From Kosakonia oryzae (lineage in GTDB: Bacteria; Pseudomonadota; Gammaproteobacteria; Enterobacterales; Enterobacteriaceae), in assembly GCF_001658025.2 (NCBI RefSeq), contig NZ_CP014007.2, forward strand, positions 2,356,001 to 2,420,000: DNA of 64,000 nt. Direction: 5' to 3'. This document shows, piece after piece, positions 37,074 to 45,032 of the stretch. The notes beneath the pieces are model-generated. The model had not been told where the DNA came from. It searched no databases and saw only the letters and a list, made by a program, of their open reading frames with translations. The position numbers and the translations under genes are program-made. The stretch's first letter is position 1; the number at the start of each line of letters is the position of its first letter.

Positions 37074-38345
37074 ATGAAAAGACGTTCTTTACTGAAAGCT
37101 TTTGCCCTGTCAGCCACTTTTTTGAGCATGGGCTTGTCGTTACAGGCATACGCAGCAGACACCATTAAAGTGGGGATCATGCACTCCCTCTCCGGCACTA
37201 TGGCCATTTCAGAAACGCCGTTGAAAGACATGGCGCTGATGACCATTGATGAAATTAACGCCAAAGGCGGCGTGCTGGGTAAAAAGCTGGAGCCGGTGGT
37301 GGTCGATCCCGCCTCTAACTGGCCGCTGTTTGCGGAAAAAGCGCGTCAACTGCTGACCCAGGATAAAGCCGCGGTGGTGTTTGGCTGCTGGACCTCGGTT
37401 TCGCGCAAATCAGTGCTACCAGTGTTTGAAGAGCTGAACGGCCTGCTGTTCTACCCGGTGCAATATGAAGGGGAAGAGATGTCGCCGAATGTGTTCTACA
37501 CCGGCGCGGCACCAAACCAGCAGGCGATCCCGGCGGTGGAATACATGATGAGTGAAGACGGCGGCAGCGCAAAACGCTTCTTCCTGCTCGGCACTGACTA
37601 TGTCTACCCGCGCACCACCAACAAAATTCTGCGCGCCTTCCTGCACTCTAAAGGTGTACAGGATAAAGATATTGAAGAAGTCTATACCCCGTTTGGCTAC
37701 AGCGATTACCAGACTATCGTTGCCAATATCAAGAAATTCTCCGCAGGCGGCAAAACCGCTGTGATCTCCACCATTAACGGCGACTCCAACGTGCCGTTCT
37801 ATAAAGAGCTGGCGAACCAGGGCATTAAAGCGACTGATGTGCCGGTGGTGGCCTTCTCGGTCGGCGAAGAGGAGCTGCGCGGTATCGACACCAAACCGCT
37901 GGTCGGCCATCTGGCTGCGTGGAACTACTTTGAGTCAGTCAGCAACCCGGTGAACACCAAATTTGTTGCGGATTACCGTGCCTATGCCAAAGCGCACAAA
38001 CTGCCGAACGCCGACACCGTGGTGACCAACGATCCGATGGAAGCGACCTACGTCGGCATCCATATGTGGGCGCAGGCGGTTGAGAAAGCGGGAACCACCG
38101 ACGTGGATAAAGTCCGTGCGGCGATGGCAGGCCAGACCTTTGCTGCGCCAAGCGGCTTTACGCTGACCATGGATGCCACCAACCACCACTTACACAAGCC
38201 GGTGATGATTGGTGAAATCGAAGAGAACGGTCAGTTCAACGTGGTGTGGAATACCGATAAGCCGATCCGCGCCCAGCCGTGGAGCCCGTACATTGCGGGC
38301 AACGATAAAAAACCGGATTACCCGGTAAAAACCGGCGGTAAATAA
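37074..38345 (+). CDS. urtA: Urea ABC transporter substrate-binding protein UrtA
   Basis: A 423-residue periplasmic binding protein of the branched-chain amino acid/urea type. The N-terminus has an RRSLLK stretch before a hydrophobic core and AYA-A cleavage site, so export by Tat as well as Sec is possible. The mature part begins DTIKVGIMHSLSGTMA and contains FYPVQYEGEE and TAAP-like ligand regions typical of UrtA. ATG 37074 follows AGGGG. First of the urtABCDE run. Confidence 0.92.
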   Translation: MKRRSLLKAFALSATFLSMGLSLQAYAADTIKVGIMHSLSGTMAISETPLKDMALMTIDEINAKGGVLGKKLEPVVVDPASNWPLFAEKARQLLTQDKAAVVFGCWTSVSRKSVLPVFEELNGLLFYPVQYEGEEMSPNVFYTGAAPNQQAIPAVEYMMSEDGGSAKRFFLLGTDYVYPRTTNKILRAFLHSKGVQDKDIEEVYTPFGYSDYQTIVANIKKFSAGGKTAVISTINGDSNVPFYKELANQGIKATDVPVVAFSVGEEELRGIDTKPLVGHLAAWNYFESVSNPVNTKFVADYRAYAKAHKLPNADTVVTNDPMEATYVGIHMWAQAVEKAGTTDVDKVRAAMAGQTFAAPSGFTLTMDATNHHLHKPVMIGEIEENGQFNVVWNTDKPIRAQPWSPYIAGNDKKPDYPVKTGGK

Positions 38346-38349
38346 GACG

Positions 38350-38378
38350 TGTCAGGGGCAGGCGTACTGCCCCTGACA
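38350..38378 (+). other. Intercistronic hairpin between urtA and urtB
   Basis: A perfect 12 bp stem (38350-38361 with 38367-38378) with a 5-base loop begins 5 bp after the urtA stop. No U-tract follows, so it is unlikely to be a terminator. It probably protects the urtA mRNA 3' end, giving excess binding protein. Confidence 0.65.
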
Positions 38379-38428
38379 GTGGTTGAATGTTCCGGCCTGG
38401 CCGGATAACCATCAAAAGACGCTGACAG

Positions 38429-40003
38429 ATGAAAATATTCCCGGCTTTGGGCTTTCTCCTTTTCGGCTGCCTGCTGATGACCGCGACGGCGCAGGCCGGG
38501 CCTGCCGCTGATTATGGCAAGGCCAGCCGCACGCAGCAGGCGCAACTGCTTCAGCAGTGGTCTGCCGCGCCGGAGGCATCGCGCTTGCCGCTGTTGCAGG
38601 CGCTGAATGACGAAACGGTCGTCACCGATACGAATGGTCAACTCTTCACCGAGCAGAACGGCAAACTAACGGCGCTGGAAGGCGACGCAGCGCCTGCGGG
38701 CGCGACGAAAAAAGTGTTTATGAATAACCGCATTCGCGGGCTGGTGGCCAGCGCGCTGGCCACGCACCAACTGGTCAGCCCGGACGACAGCGTCCGTCTG
38801 CGCGCGGCTCTGACGCTACAAAACGGTGCGCAGGCCGATCAACTGCCGTTTCTCAGCGCCCGGCTGGCGGCAGAGAAAAACGACAGCGTGCACACTGCGC
38901 TGGCTATTGCGGTGGCGAACTTACAACTTGCTGATAGCCGCGCCGAACGGCGTTTGCAGGCGGTGAAACTATTGGGCGAAGCCAGCGATCCGCAGGTGCA
39001 GGCCAGCCTGCAACGTCTGACGCAGCCGCAAAATGAGCCGGACGCCGCCGTGCGCCAGGCCGCCGCTGACAGCCTGAAGCAGGTACAGCAACGCCTGAGA
39101 TGGGGCGACTGGCTCGGCCAGGCGTTCAGCGGGATTTCGCTCGGATCGATCCTGTTGCTGGCGGCGCTGGGGCTGGCGATCACTTACGGTTTGCTCGGCG
39201 TGATTAATATGGCGCACGGCGAAATGTTGATGCTGGGCGCGTACTCCACCTGGCTGGTGCAGGATCTGTTTCAGCGCTTTGCCCCCGACTGGCTGGCGAT
39301 TTACCCGCTGGTGGCACTGCCGGTGGCGTTTTTTATCACCGCCATTATCGGCATGCTGCTGGAGCGCACCATTATTCGCCATCTTTACGGACGGCCGCTG
39401 GAAACCCTGCTCGCCACCTGGGGGATTAGCCTGATGCTGATTCAACTGGTGCGCGTGCTGTTCGGCACGCAGAACCTGGAAGTCGCTAACCCGGCGTGGC
39501 TCTCCGGCGGCTGGTCGGTGTTGCCGAACCTGGTGCTGCCCTGGAACCGTATTGCGGTGATTGTGTTTGTTATCGGCGTGCTGATCCTCACCTGGCTGCT
39601 GCTGAACAAAACCCGCCTCGGCATGAACGTGCGGGCGGTGACGCAAAACCGCCGCATGGCGGATTGCTGCGGCGTACCCACCGGGCGCGTCGATATGCTG
39701 GCTTTCGGTTTAGGTTCCGGTATTGCCGGGCTGGGCGGGGTAGCGCTGTCGCAGCTCGGTAACGTCGGCCCGGAACTGGGACAGGGCTACATTATTGACT
39801 CTTTCCTCGTGGTGGTAACCGGCGGCGTCGGGCAACTGGCAGGCACGGTCGTGGCGGCGCTGGGCCTCGGCGTGCTGAACAAAGTCCTTGAGCCGCAAAT
39901 CGGCGCGGTGCTGGGCAAGATCGCGATCCTGGTATTGATCGTGCTGTTTATTCAGAAACGACCGCAGGGGTTGTTTGCATTCAAAGGGCGGGTAATTGAC
40001 TGA
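38429..40003 (+). CDS. urtB: Urea ABC transporter permease UrtB
   Basis: A 524-residue protein. It has a signal-like N-terminus, a soluble helical region of about 200 residues with HEAT-like alanine-rich repeats, then a LivH-type permease of about 290 residues (GVINMAHGEMLMLGAY, GAQ-like TRLGMNVRAVTQN, GIAGLGGVALSQLGNVGPELG). The N-terminal extension is normal for UrtB. Stop overlaps the urtC start as TGATG. Confidence 0.92.
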   Translation: MKIFPALGFLLFGCLLMTATAQAGPAADYGKASRTQQAQLLQQWSAAPEASRLPLLQALNDETVVTDTNGQLFTEQNGKLTALEGDAAPAGATKKVFMNNRIRGLVASALATHQLVSPDDSVRLRAALTLQNGAQADQLPFLSARLAAEKNDSVHTALAIAVANLQLADSRAERRLQAVKLLGEASDPQVQASLQRLTQPQNEPDAAVRQAAADSLKQVQQRLRWGDWLGQAFSGISLGSILLLAALGLAITYGLLGVINMAHGEMLMLGAYSTWLVQDLFQRFAPDWLAIYPLVALPVAFFITAIIGMLLERTIIRHLYGRPLETLLATWGISLMLIQLVRVLFGTQNLEVANPAWLSGGWSVLPNLVLPWNRIAVIVFVIGVLILTWLLLNKTRLGMNVRAVTQNRRMADCCGVPTGRVDMLAFGLGSGIAGLGGVALSQLGNVGPELGQGYIIDSFLVVVTGGVGQLAGTVVAALGLGVLNKVLEPQIGAVLGKIAILVLIVLFIQKRPQGLFAFKGRVID

Positions 40004-41079
40004 TGAGCCAACCTATTACGTTAACTATCGCCCGACGCGCGCCGCGCCTGACCTGCATGCTCGCTTCACTGCTGCTGGCCGCGCTGCTGATCCTGCCCTT
40101 TTTCGCGCTGCTCCCGGCGGAAAATCCGCTGGCGATCTCCACCTACACGCTGACGCTGATAGGCAAAATCCTCTGCTACGCCATTGTCGCGGTGGCGCTG
40201 GATTTGGTGTGGGGCTATGCGGGGCTGCTGTCGCTGGGACACGGCTTGTTTTTCGCCCTCGGCGGTTATGCGATGGGAATGTATCTGATGCGCCAGGCCG
40301 CCGGTGACGGGCTGCCGGCGTTTATGTCGTTTCTCTCGTGGACGGAATTACCGTGGTTCTGGGCCGGAACGCAGTATTTCGCCTGGGCGCTGTGCCTGGT
40401 GATCCTGGTGCCGGGCCTGCTGGCGCTGGTGTTCGGCTATTTCGCCTTTCGCTCGCGCATTAAAGATGTCTACTTCTCGATCATGACCCAGGCGCTGACC
40501 TACGCCGGGATGTTGCTGTTTTTTCGCAACGAAACCGGCTTTGGCGGCAACAACGGCTTTACCGGTTTTACCACGCTGCTCGGCTTTCCGGTATCGGCAA
40601 CTGGTACGCGCATCGCGCTGTTTGTGGCAACGGTGCTGCTGCTGGCGGGGTCGCTGGCGATTGGCGTGATGCTGACGCGCAGCAAGTTTGGCCGGGTGCT
40701 CACTGCCGTGCGCGACGCGGAAAACCGGCTGATGTTCTGCGGCTACGATCCGAAAGGCTACAAGCTTTTCGTCTGGACGCTCTCCGCCGTGCTGTGCGGG
40801 CTGGCGGGCGCGCTGTATGTGCCGCAGGTGGGGATTATCAACCCCAGCGAAATGTCGCCGACCAACTCGATTGAAGCGGCGATTTGGGTGGCGCTCGGCG
40901 GGCGCGGCTCGCTGATTGGGCCGATCCTCGGCGCCGGGATCGTGAACGGCGCGAAGAGCTGGTTTACCGTCGCTTTCCCGGACGTGTGGCTCTTCTTCCT
41001 TGGGCTGATGTTTATTCTTGTGACGCTGTTCCTGCCGCGCGGCGTGATTGGCCTGCTCAAACGGAGGAAGCATGACTGA
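40003..41079 (+). CDS. urtC: Urea ABC transporter permease UrtC
   Basis: A 358-residue LivM-type permease with about nine hydrophobic segments, including LDLVWGYAGLLSLGHGLFFALGGY near residue 65 and the EAA-like loop TAVRDAENRLMFCGY near 235. Partner of UrtB in the membrane channel. It overlaps the urtB stop by one base at the start and urtD by 8 bases at the end. Confidence 0.92.
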   Translation: MSQPITLTIARRAPRLTCMLASLLLAALLILPFFALLPAENPLAISTYTLTLIGKILCYAIVAVALDLVWGYAGLLSLGHGLFFALGGYAMGMYLMRQAAGDGLPAFMSFLSWTELPWFWAGTQYFAWALCLVILVPGLLALVFGYFAFRSRIKDVYFSIMTQALTYAGMLLFFRNETGFGGNNGFTGFTTLLGFPVSATGTRIALFVATVLLLAGSLAIGVMLTRSKFGRVLTAVRDAENRLMFCGYDPKGYKLFVWTLSAVLCGLAGALYVPQVGIINPSEMSPTNSIEAAIWVALGGRGSLIGPILGAGIVNGAKSWFTVAFPDVWLFFLGLMFILVTLFLPRGVIGLLKRRKHD

Positions 41080-41863
41080 TTCCCTTTTTACCCAGCCGCA
41101 GTTGCAGGACCGTTACCGCGAAACTACCGATCCGGTGCTGCAACTGGAAAAAATCAACGTTACGTTTGATTCGTTTCGCGCGCTGACGGATTTGTCGCTG
41201 TCGATTGGCGTGGGGGAACTACGCTGCGTGATCGGGCCAAATGGCGCAGGCAAAACCACGCTGATGGATATCATTACCGGTAAAACACGGCCGGACAGCG
41301 GCACGATCACCTACGATCAGAACATCGATCTTACCGGGATGTCGCCGGTGGAGATTAGCCGTGCGGGCATTGGGCGTAAGTTCCAGAAACCCACGGTGTT
41401 TGAAGCGCTGAGCGTGACGGAAAACCTCGAAATTGCGCTGAAAATGGATAAGTCGGTGTGGACCAGCCTGCGTGCCAGGCTCAGCGGCGAGCAGCGGGAT
41501 CGCATTGATGAAGTGCTGCTGTTGCTGCGGCTGACGGAGCATCGGCAGCGCCCGTCCGGGCTGCTTTCTCACGGGCAAAAACAGTTTCTGGAAATTGGCA
41601 TGCTGCTGGTTCAGGAACCGCATCTGCTGTTGCTGGATGAGCCTGCCGCCGGGCTGACGGATGCCGAAACGGAGTATATCGCCGAGCTGTTTCGCACGCT
41701 GGCGGGCAAACACTCGCTGATGGTGGTGGAGCATGATATGGGCTTTGTCGAAACCATTGCCGACTACGTGACCGTGCTGCATCAGGGGCAGGTGCTGGCG
41801 GAAGGTTCGCTGCGCGAGGTGCAGGCCAACGAGCAAGTTATCGACGTTTATCTGGGGCGCTAA
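41072..41863 (+). CDS. urtD: Urea ABC transporter ATPase UrtD
   Basis: A 263-residue LivG-type ATPase: Walker A GPNGAGKTT near residue 52, a signature region degenerate as LLSHGQKQFLEIGM, Walker B LLLLDEPAAGLTD, and switch His in VVEHDM. The signature SHGQ in place of SGGQ is usual for LivG-type proteins. ATG 41072 follows GGAGGAAGC and overlaps urtC. Confidence 0.92.
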   Translation: MTDSLFTQPQLQDRYRETTDPVLQLEKINVTFDSFRALTDLSLSIGVGELRCVIGPNGAGKTTLMDIITGKTRPDSGTITYDQNIDLTGMSPVEISRAGIGRKFQKPTVFEALSVTENLEIALKMDKSVWTSLRARLSGEQRDRIDEVLLLLRLTEHRQRPSGLLSHGQKQFLEIGMLLVQEPHLLLLDEPAAGLTDAETEYIAELFRTLAGKHSLMVVEHDMGFVETIADYVTVLHQGQVLAEGSLREVQANEQVIDVYLGR

Positions 41864-41864
41864 T

Positions 41865-42563
41865 ATGTTGCAGGTGAAAGAGTTAAACCAGTATTACGGC
41901 GGCAGCCACATTTTGCGCGGCTTGTCGTTCGAGACCACACCCGGTGAAATTACCTGCCTGCTGGGGCGCAACGGCGTGGGGAAAACCACGCTGCTGAAGT
42001 GCCTGATGGGTCTGATTCCGGCGAAGTCCGGCACGGTTCACTGGCAGGGCAAACTGATCAATAACAGCAAACCGCACCAGCGGGTGCAGCAGGGGATCGC
42101 CTACGTTCCGCAGGGGCGAGAGATTTTCCCCCGTTTGACCGTCGAAGAGAATCTGCTGATGGGGCTGTCGCGCTTTTCGGGACGCCAGGCGAAAACGGTG
42201 CCCGACGAGATTTACCATCTCTTCCCGGTGCTGCGCGAGATGAAACAGCGGCGGGGCGGCGATCTCTCCGGCGGGCAGCAGCAGCAGCTTGCCATCGGGC
42301 GGGCGCTGGCCTGCAAGCCGCAGTTGTTGATCCTCGATGAGCCGACGGAAGGTATTCAGCCCTCGGTTATCAAGGAGATTGGCGCGGTGATCCGCAGCCT
42401 GGCGAATCGCGGCGATATGGCCATTCTGCTGGTGGAGCAGTTTTACGATTTTGCCGCTGAGCTCGCCGATCAGTATCTGGTGATGTCGCGCGGCACCATT
42501 ATCCAGCGCGGACGCGGCGAGGAGATGGAAGCGCAGGGCGTAAGACAACTGGTGGCGATTTGA
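41865..42563 (+). CDS. urtE: Urea ABC transporter ATPase UrtE
   Basis: A 232-residue LivF-type ATPase with Walker A GRNGVGKTT near residue 32, canonical signature LSGGQQQQLAIGRAL, and Walker B LILDEPTEGIQPS. Second ATPase of the importer, one base after urtD. The operon ends at the strong hairpin 8 bp downstream. Confidence 0.93.
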   Translation: MLQVKELNQYYGGSHILRGLSFETTPGEITCLLGRNGVGKTTLLKCLMGLIPAKSGTVHWQGKLINNSKPHQRVQQGIAYVPQGREIFPRLTVEENLLMGLSRFSGRQAKTVPDEIYHLFPVLREMKQRRGGDLSGGQQQQLAIGRALACKPQLLILDEPTEGIQPSVIKEIGAVIRSLANRGDMAILLVEQFYDFAAELADQYLVMSRGTIIQRGRGEEMEAQGVRQLVAI

Positions 42564-42570
42564 AGGGTAG

Positions 42571-42604
42571 CCGTTCCTGCCGGTTATCCCGTCGGCAGGA
42601 ACGG
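42571..42604. terminator. Strong hairpin between convergent urtE and the island gene
   Basis: A perfect 12 bp GC-rich stem (42571-42582 with 42593-42604) with a 10-base loop sits in the 46 bp gap between two convergent genes. There is no U-tract on either strand, so it may act as a Rho-assisted terminator or 3' stabiliser for both transcripts. Confidence 0.6.
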
Positions 42605-42609
42605 TATAC

Positions 42610-43266
42610 TCAGACTTTGACCAGCTTCAGCCGCTGGCTCTGACCCTGGAGCTGGATATGACGTTCGAAAAGGTGGTGTTCCACTTGCTGGCCGCCATTC
42701 AACTGGGCGAGAAAATATTCTGCGTCCGCTTTAGTGGCGAAGTTTTGATGTTGCCAGTCACCTTCAAGGTTGTACAGCAGACCAAAAGCTTCGCTGCACG
42801 GTAGCCGTATCTGGAATGTGGCTCCCAGCTCGCCCTGCATATACCCGGTGAGCTGAAGCATGGCCGTTTCACTGTGATAAAACGCAATACCGTCCCGGGC
42901 TTTATTGTTATGCCACTGGCACTCGGGCATCAAATAACAACTCCCGCCGACAGACACATTTCCGTCGCTGGAGGGCGTCATATGACCACCGACGGAAAAT
43001 TCAGGATGGCTGGTGCCCGCCGGAACGGCGTTAGTAATATAGCAAGGGCTGCCTGACGGAATGCCTTTCGCAATGAGTAAATCCTTCCAGCTTTTATCTT
43101 TATATCCCGGCACTCTTTTGGGATCCGGCGTACTGCCATCAACGTTATAAAGCGTGCCACTAATATTGACGACACTGGCACCGGTAGAGGTAATGACTTC
43201 ATCCTCATTACTCACCAACAGGAGAAATTCATTAATTTTCTGTCGGTCATATTGTTCTTTGTCCAT
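42610..43266 (-). CDS. Uncharacterised 218-residue protein of the AT-rich island
   Basis: A soluble protein I do not recognise. It has no signal peptide or membrane helix. The N-terminus is helical and charged (KEQYDRQKINEFLLLV). The middle is glycine- and histidine-rich with three cysteines (SPCYITN, GSCYLMPECQWHNN), and GGHMTPSSDGNVSVGG is striking. The C-terminal part looks like a beta domain with a long polar end. It lies downstream of the RhiA-like gene on the same strand, separated by a hairpin, and probably acts with it. Ribosome site AGAAGGGG precedes the start. Confidence 0.6.
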   Translation of the reverse strand: MDKEQYDRQKINEFLLLVSNEDEVITSTGASVVNISGTLYNVDGSTPDPKRVPGYKDKSWKDLLIAKGIPSGSPCYITNAVPAGTSHPEFSVGGHMTPSSDGNVSVGGSCYLMPECQWHNNKARDGIAFYHSETAMLQLTGYMQGELGATFQIRLPCSEAFGLLYNLEGDWQHQNFATKADAEYFLAQLNGGQQVEHHLFERHIQLQGQSQRLKLVKV

Positions 43267-43297
43267 TTTATTCCCCTTCTGAAACGAATTATAAAGA

Positions 43298-43339
43298 GGG
43301 AAGGGCGTGAGGGATAAATTATGGCCTCACACCTTTCCC
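43298..43339 (-). other. Hairpin between the RhiA-like and 218-residue genes
   Basis: A 15 bp stem (43298-43312 with 43325-43339) with one wobble and one mismatch fills most of the 88 bp gap. On the minus strand only a short T-rich stretch follows. It may attenuate expression of the downstream gene relative to the RhiA-like gene. Confidence 0.55.
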
Positions 43340-43354
43340 CGCTGTTATTAACGG

Positions 43355-43972
43355 TTAACTGTTGCTGGCGACAACCCAGCTATTATTTCTTTGCAGCGTC
43401 ACATCAAGTTCATAGCTGCCCATTGGGAAAGTTAATTGCTGTGCATTGCTGATATCGCTGATCTGAATAACCTGGCCGGGGATGTAATTACCGTAAGTGA
43501 TCCAGTACGTCGGCGTAACGGAAAACACCAAATCCATATTCGGCTGCGCCGGCTGGACAAATGTTCCCGCGCCCGACATGGCGATCCCGACAGCGGCGCT
43601 ATTAACGGGGTTAATACTTTCATGGCCGGTAATAAATAAGGTGCCATTACGCCCGCCATTATTCAGCCCGGTAAAATTATAAGCGCCATTGCTGTACATC
43701 AGCGTGATATTATTATTGCCGGAGGGATCGCAGGGAACACTCTGCGACGCCGTGAATACACTGCCCACATCCAGCGGTCCTGAATCATCCCAGACAAAGC
43801 TGTAGTCAATTCCCCACGTGAAAGAGAGCAGTGTGCCGGGAAAGGCCGCTTTTGTCAGCCAGGCCAACGACATAATATTCGGATTGCTAATGTCCGGTAA
43901 TGACTGATAAATACAGAAAGAGCCAAACATCGTTGAATTATTGGTAACATTGACAGTGTATTGCTGAGACAT
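43355..43972 (-). CDS. RhiA-like protein
   Basis: A 205-residue protein that begins MSQQYTVNVTNNSTMFGSFC and contains IMSLAWLTKAAFPGTLLSFTWGIDYSF, a pattern I recall from the rhizosphere-induced Rhizobium protein RhiA. It has no signal peptide, is poor in charged residues and rich in Asn, Ser, Thr and aromatics, and looks all-beta. Function is unknown even for RhiA, which is quorum-regulated in Rhizobium leguminosarum. ATG 43972 follows AAGGTGG. Located just downstream of the Mor-like regulator, which likely controls it. The family match is from memory. Confidence 0.5.
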   Translation of the reverse strand: MSQQYTVNVTNNSTMFGSFCIYQSLPDISNPNIMSLAWLTKAAFPGTLLSFTWGIDYSFVWDDSGPLDVGSVFTASQSVPCDPSGNNNITLMYSNGAYNFTGLNNGGRNGTLFITGHESINPVNSAAVGIAMSGAGTFVQPAQPNMDLVFSVTPTYWITYGNYIPGQVIQISDISNAQQLTFPMGSYELDVTLQRNNSWVVASNS

Positions 43973-44022
43973 AATATCCACCTTGTGTATTGAGTGAAAA
44001 TAACGTGATGACAACTGCCTGC

Positions 44023-44505
44023 TTACAGATAGGTATTTCGTGATTTTATGAGCCTTATACTCCTCATGGTGACGCCAAACGTTTTCACTAACGATTTTGG
44101 TGAAACCTGGTCCTGCATAGCTATCTGCATGGCCGCGCGACGAATGGCCACAAATACGCCCCATGCCGATGGCATTTCGATGTTCCCGGCAGAATCCGCA
44201 TATTTGCATAACCGGGAATACTGTTTTTTGGGAATCTCAATCTCGTATAATTTATAGAACTTTGCCGCATCCTTGGGGATATATATTTTTCGCCCACCAT
44301 GATGAGAAATGAGCTGAAAAAGGGATTTAAACCCGCAACTACCTGCAATCTCTGAAGCCGCCCATGGCATCGCAGATAAAACATGTTCCTTATGCTGTTC
44401 GCAGAACTGCACTAACTCCCTTTCGTTTTCAGAGCTTATTGCTGGCAAGCCGGAAAATAGCAAAGGATAATCCTGTAATAAAACATCGTGTATTGTATTA
44501 TTCAC
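44023..44505 (-). CDS. Mor-like transcriptional regulator
   Basis: A 160-residue protein. GGRKIYIPKDAAKFYKLYE near residues 69-87 matches the dimerisation motif of phage Mu Mor (GGxxxYIPxG). The C-terminal SPKSLVKTFGVTMRSIRLIK resembles its helix-turn-helix. Between them is an insert of about 40 residues not found in Mor. Mor/C proteins activate middle or late phage promoters, but no phage genes are near. It probably serves the RhiA-like gene 50 bp downstream. Codon use and AT content differ from flanking genes, suggesting transfer. Confidence 0.6.
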   Translation of the reverse strand: MNNTIHDVLLQDYPLLFSGLPAISSENERELVQFCEQHKEHVLSAMPWAASEIAGSCGFKSLFQLISHHGGRKIYIPKDAAKFYKLYEIEIPKKQYSRLCKYADSAGNIEMPSAWGVFVAIRRAAMQIAMQDQVSPKSLVKTFGVTMRSIRLIKSRNTYL

Positions 44506-45032
44506 ATTTACCTCATGCCGATGGTCTTATTTCGTAAGGGCTACCACAGTTGTGAGATAAAGTATTAACCGCGAATATCCATGGCAGCACGGAGGAAGTG
44601 TTCCCCCGCAAAGCGCGTGGGTACAACAAGAGTAGTGGTACGATTAACCGATATATAATATGTGCGTGCTGAAAACGTTTATCGCGAATGTACACACCGC
44701 GAAATGTATTACATCAGAGCCGTGGATTGCTGCGTGAATGAAGGCGAGAAGCGCGTAATGATGAAGAACGCGGCGTTATTATTTCGGAATTATCATGCGA
44801 AAAAGTCGCCGTTCGCTATTAACCGATCTGCCTCTCGTGTCCATTCTTGCAAGGCAACGATCAATATCGTGACGCTTTTCCACCAAGGGGGAAGTCAATA
44901 CGCTTTTCGAACATTGGAATGCGCATTGGGGGAATATGCCCGGCTGTTTGGTTTACCGCCTTCCGTCGATCGCCGACAAATACGAAAAAGATAAGATCTT
45001 CAACAATCTGTACCGGAAAAAGTGTTTTTATT
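44506..45032. other. AT-rich non-coding stretch with a broken ORF
   Basis: About 530 bp between the Mor-like gene and the EAL gene. It should contain the promoter of the Mor-like gene, but no clear -35/-10 pair stands out. The only protein-like signal is an interrupted plus-strand reading frame at 44795-45013, listed separately. Confidence 0.5.
44795..45013 (+). pseudogene. Possible interrupted gene remnant
   Basis: One frame starts at ATG 44795 (MRKSRRSLLTDLPLVSILAR), meets TGA at 44870-44872, then continues open with a strikingly protein-like stretch. This includes LFEHWNAHWGNMPGCLVY and RLPSIADKYEKDKIFNNL. The second part has no good start before ATG 44936. It is not recognised. It may be the remnant of a gene broken by a stop codon beside the transferred island, or chance. 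Confidence 0.25.

Noticed and set aside
44662-44994. 110-codon plus-strand ORF in the island gap
   Set aside because: No good ribosome site, mixed composition, and a different frame over the same bases looks more protein-like.
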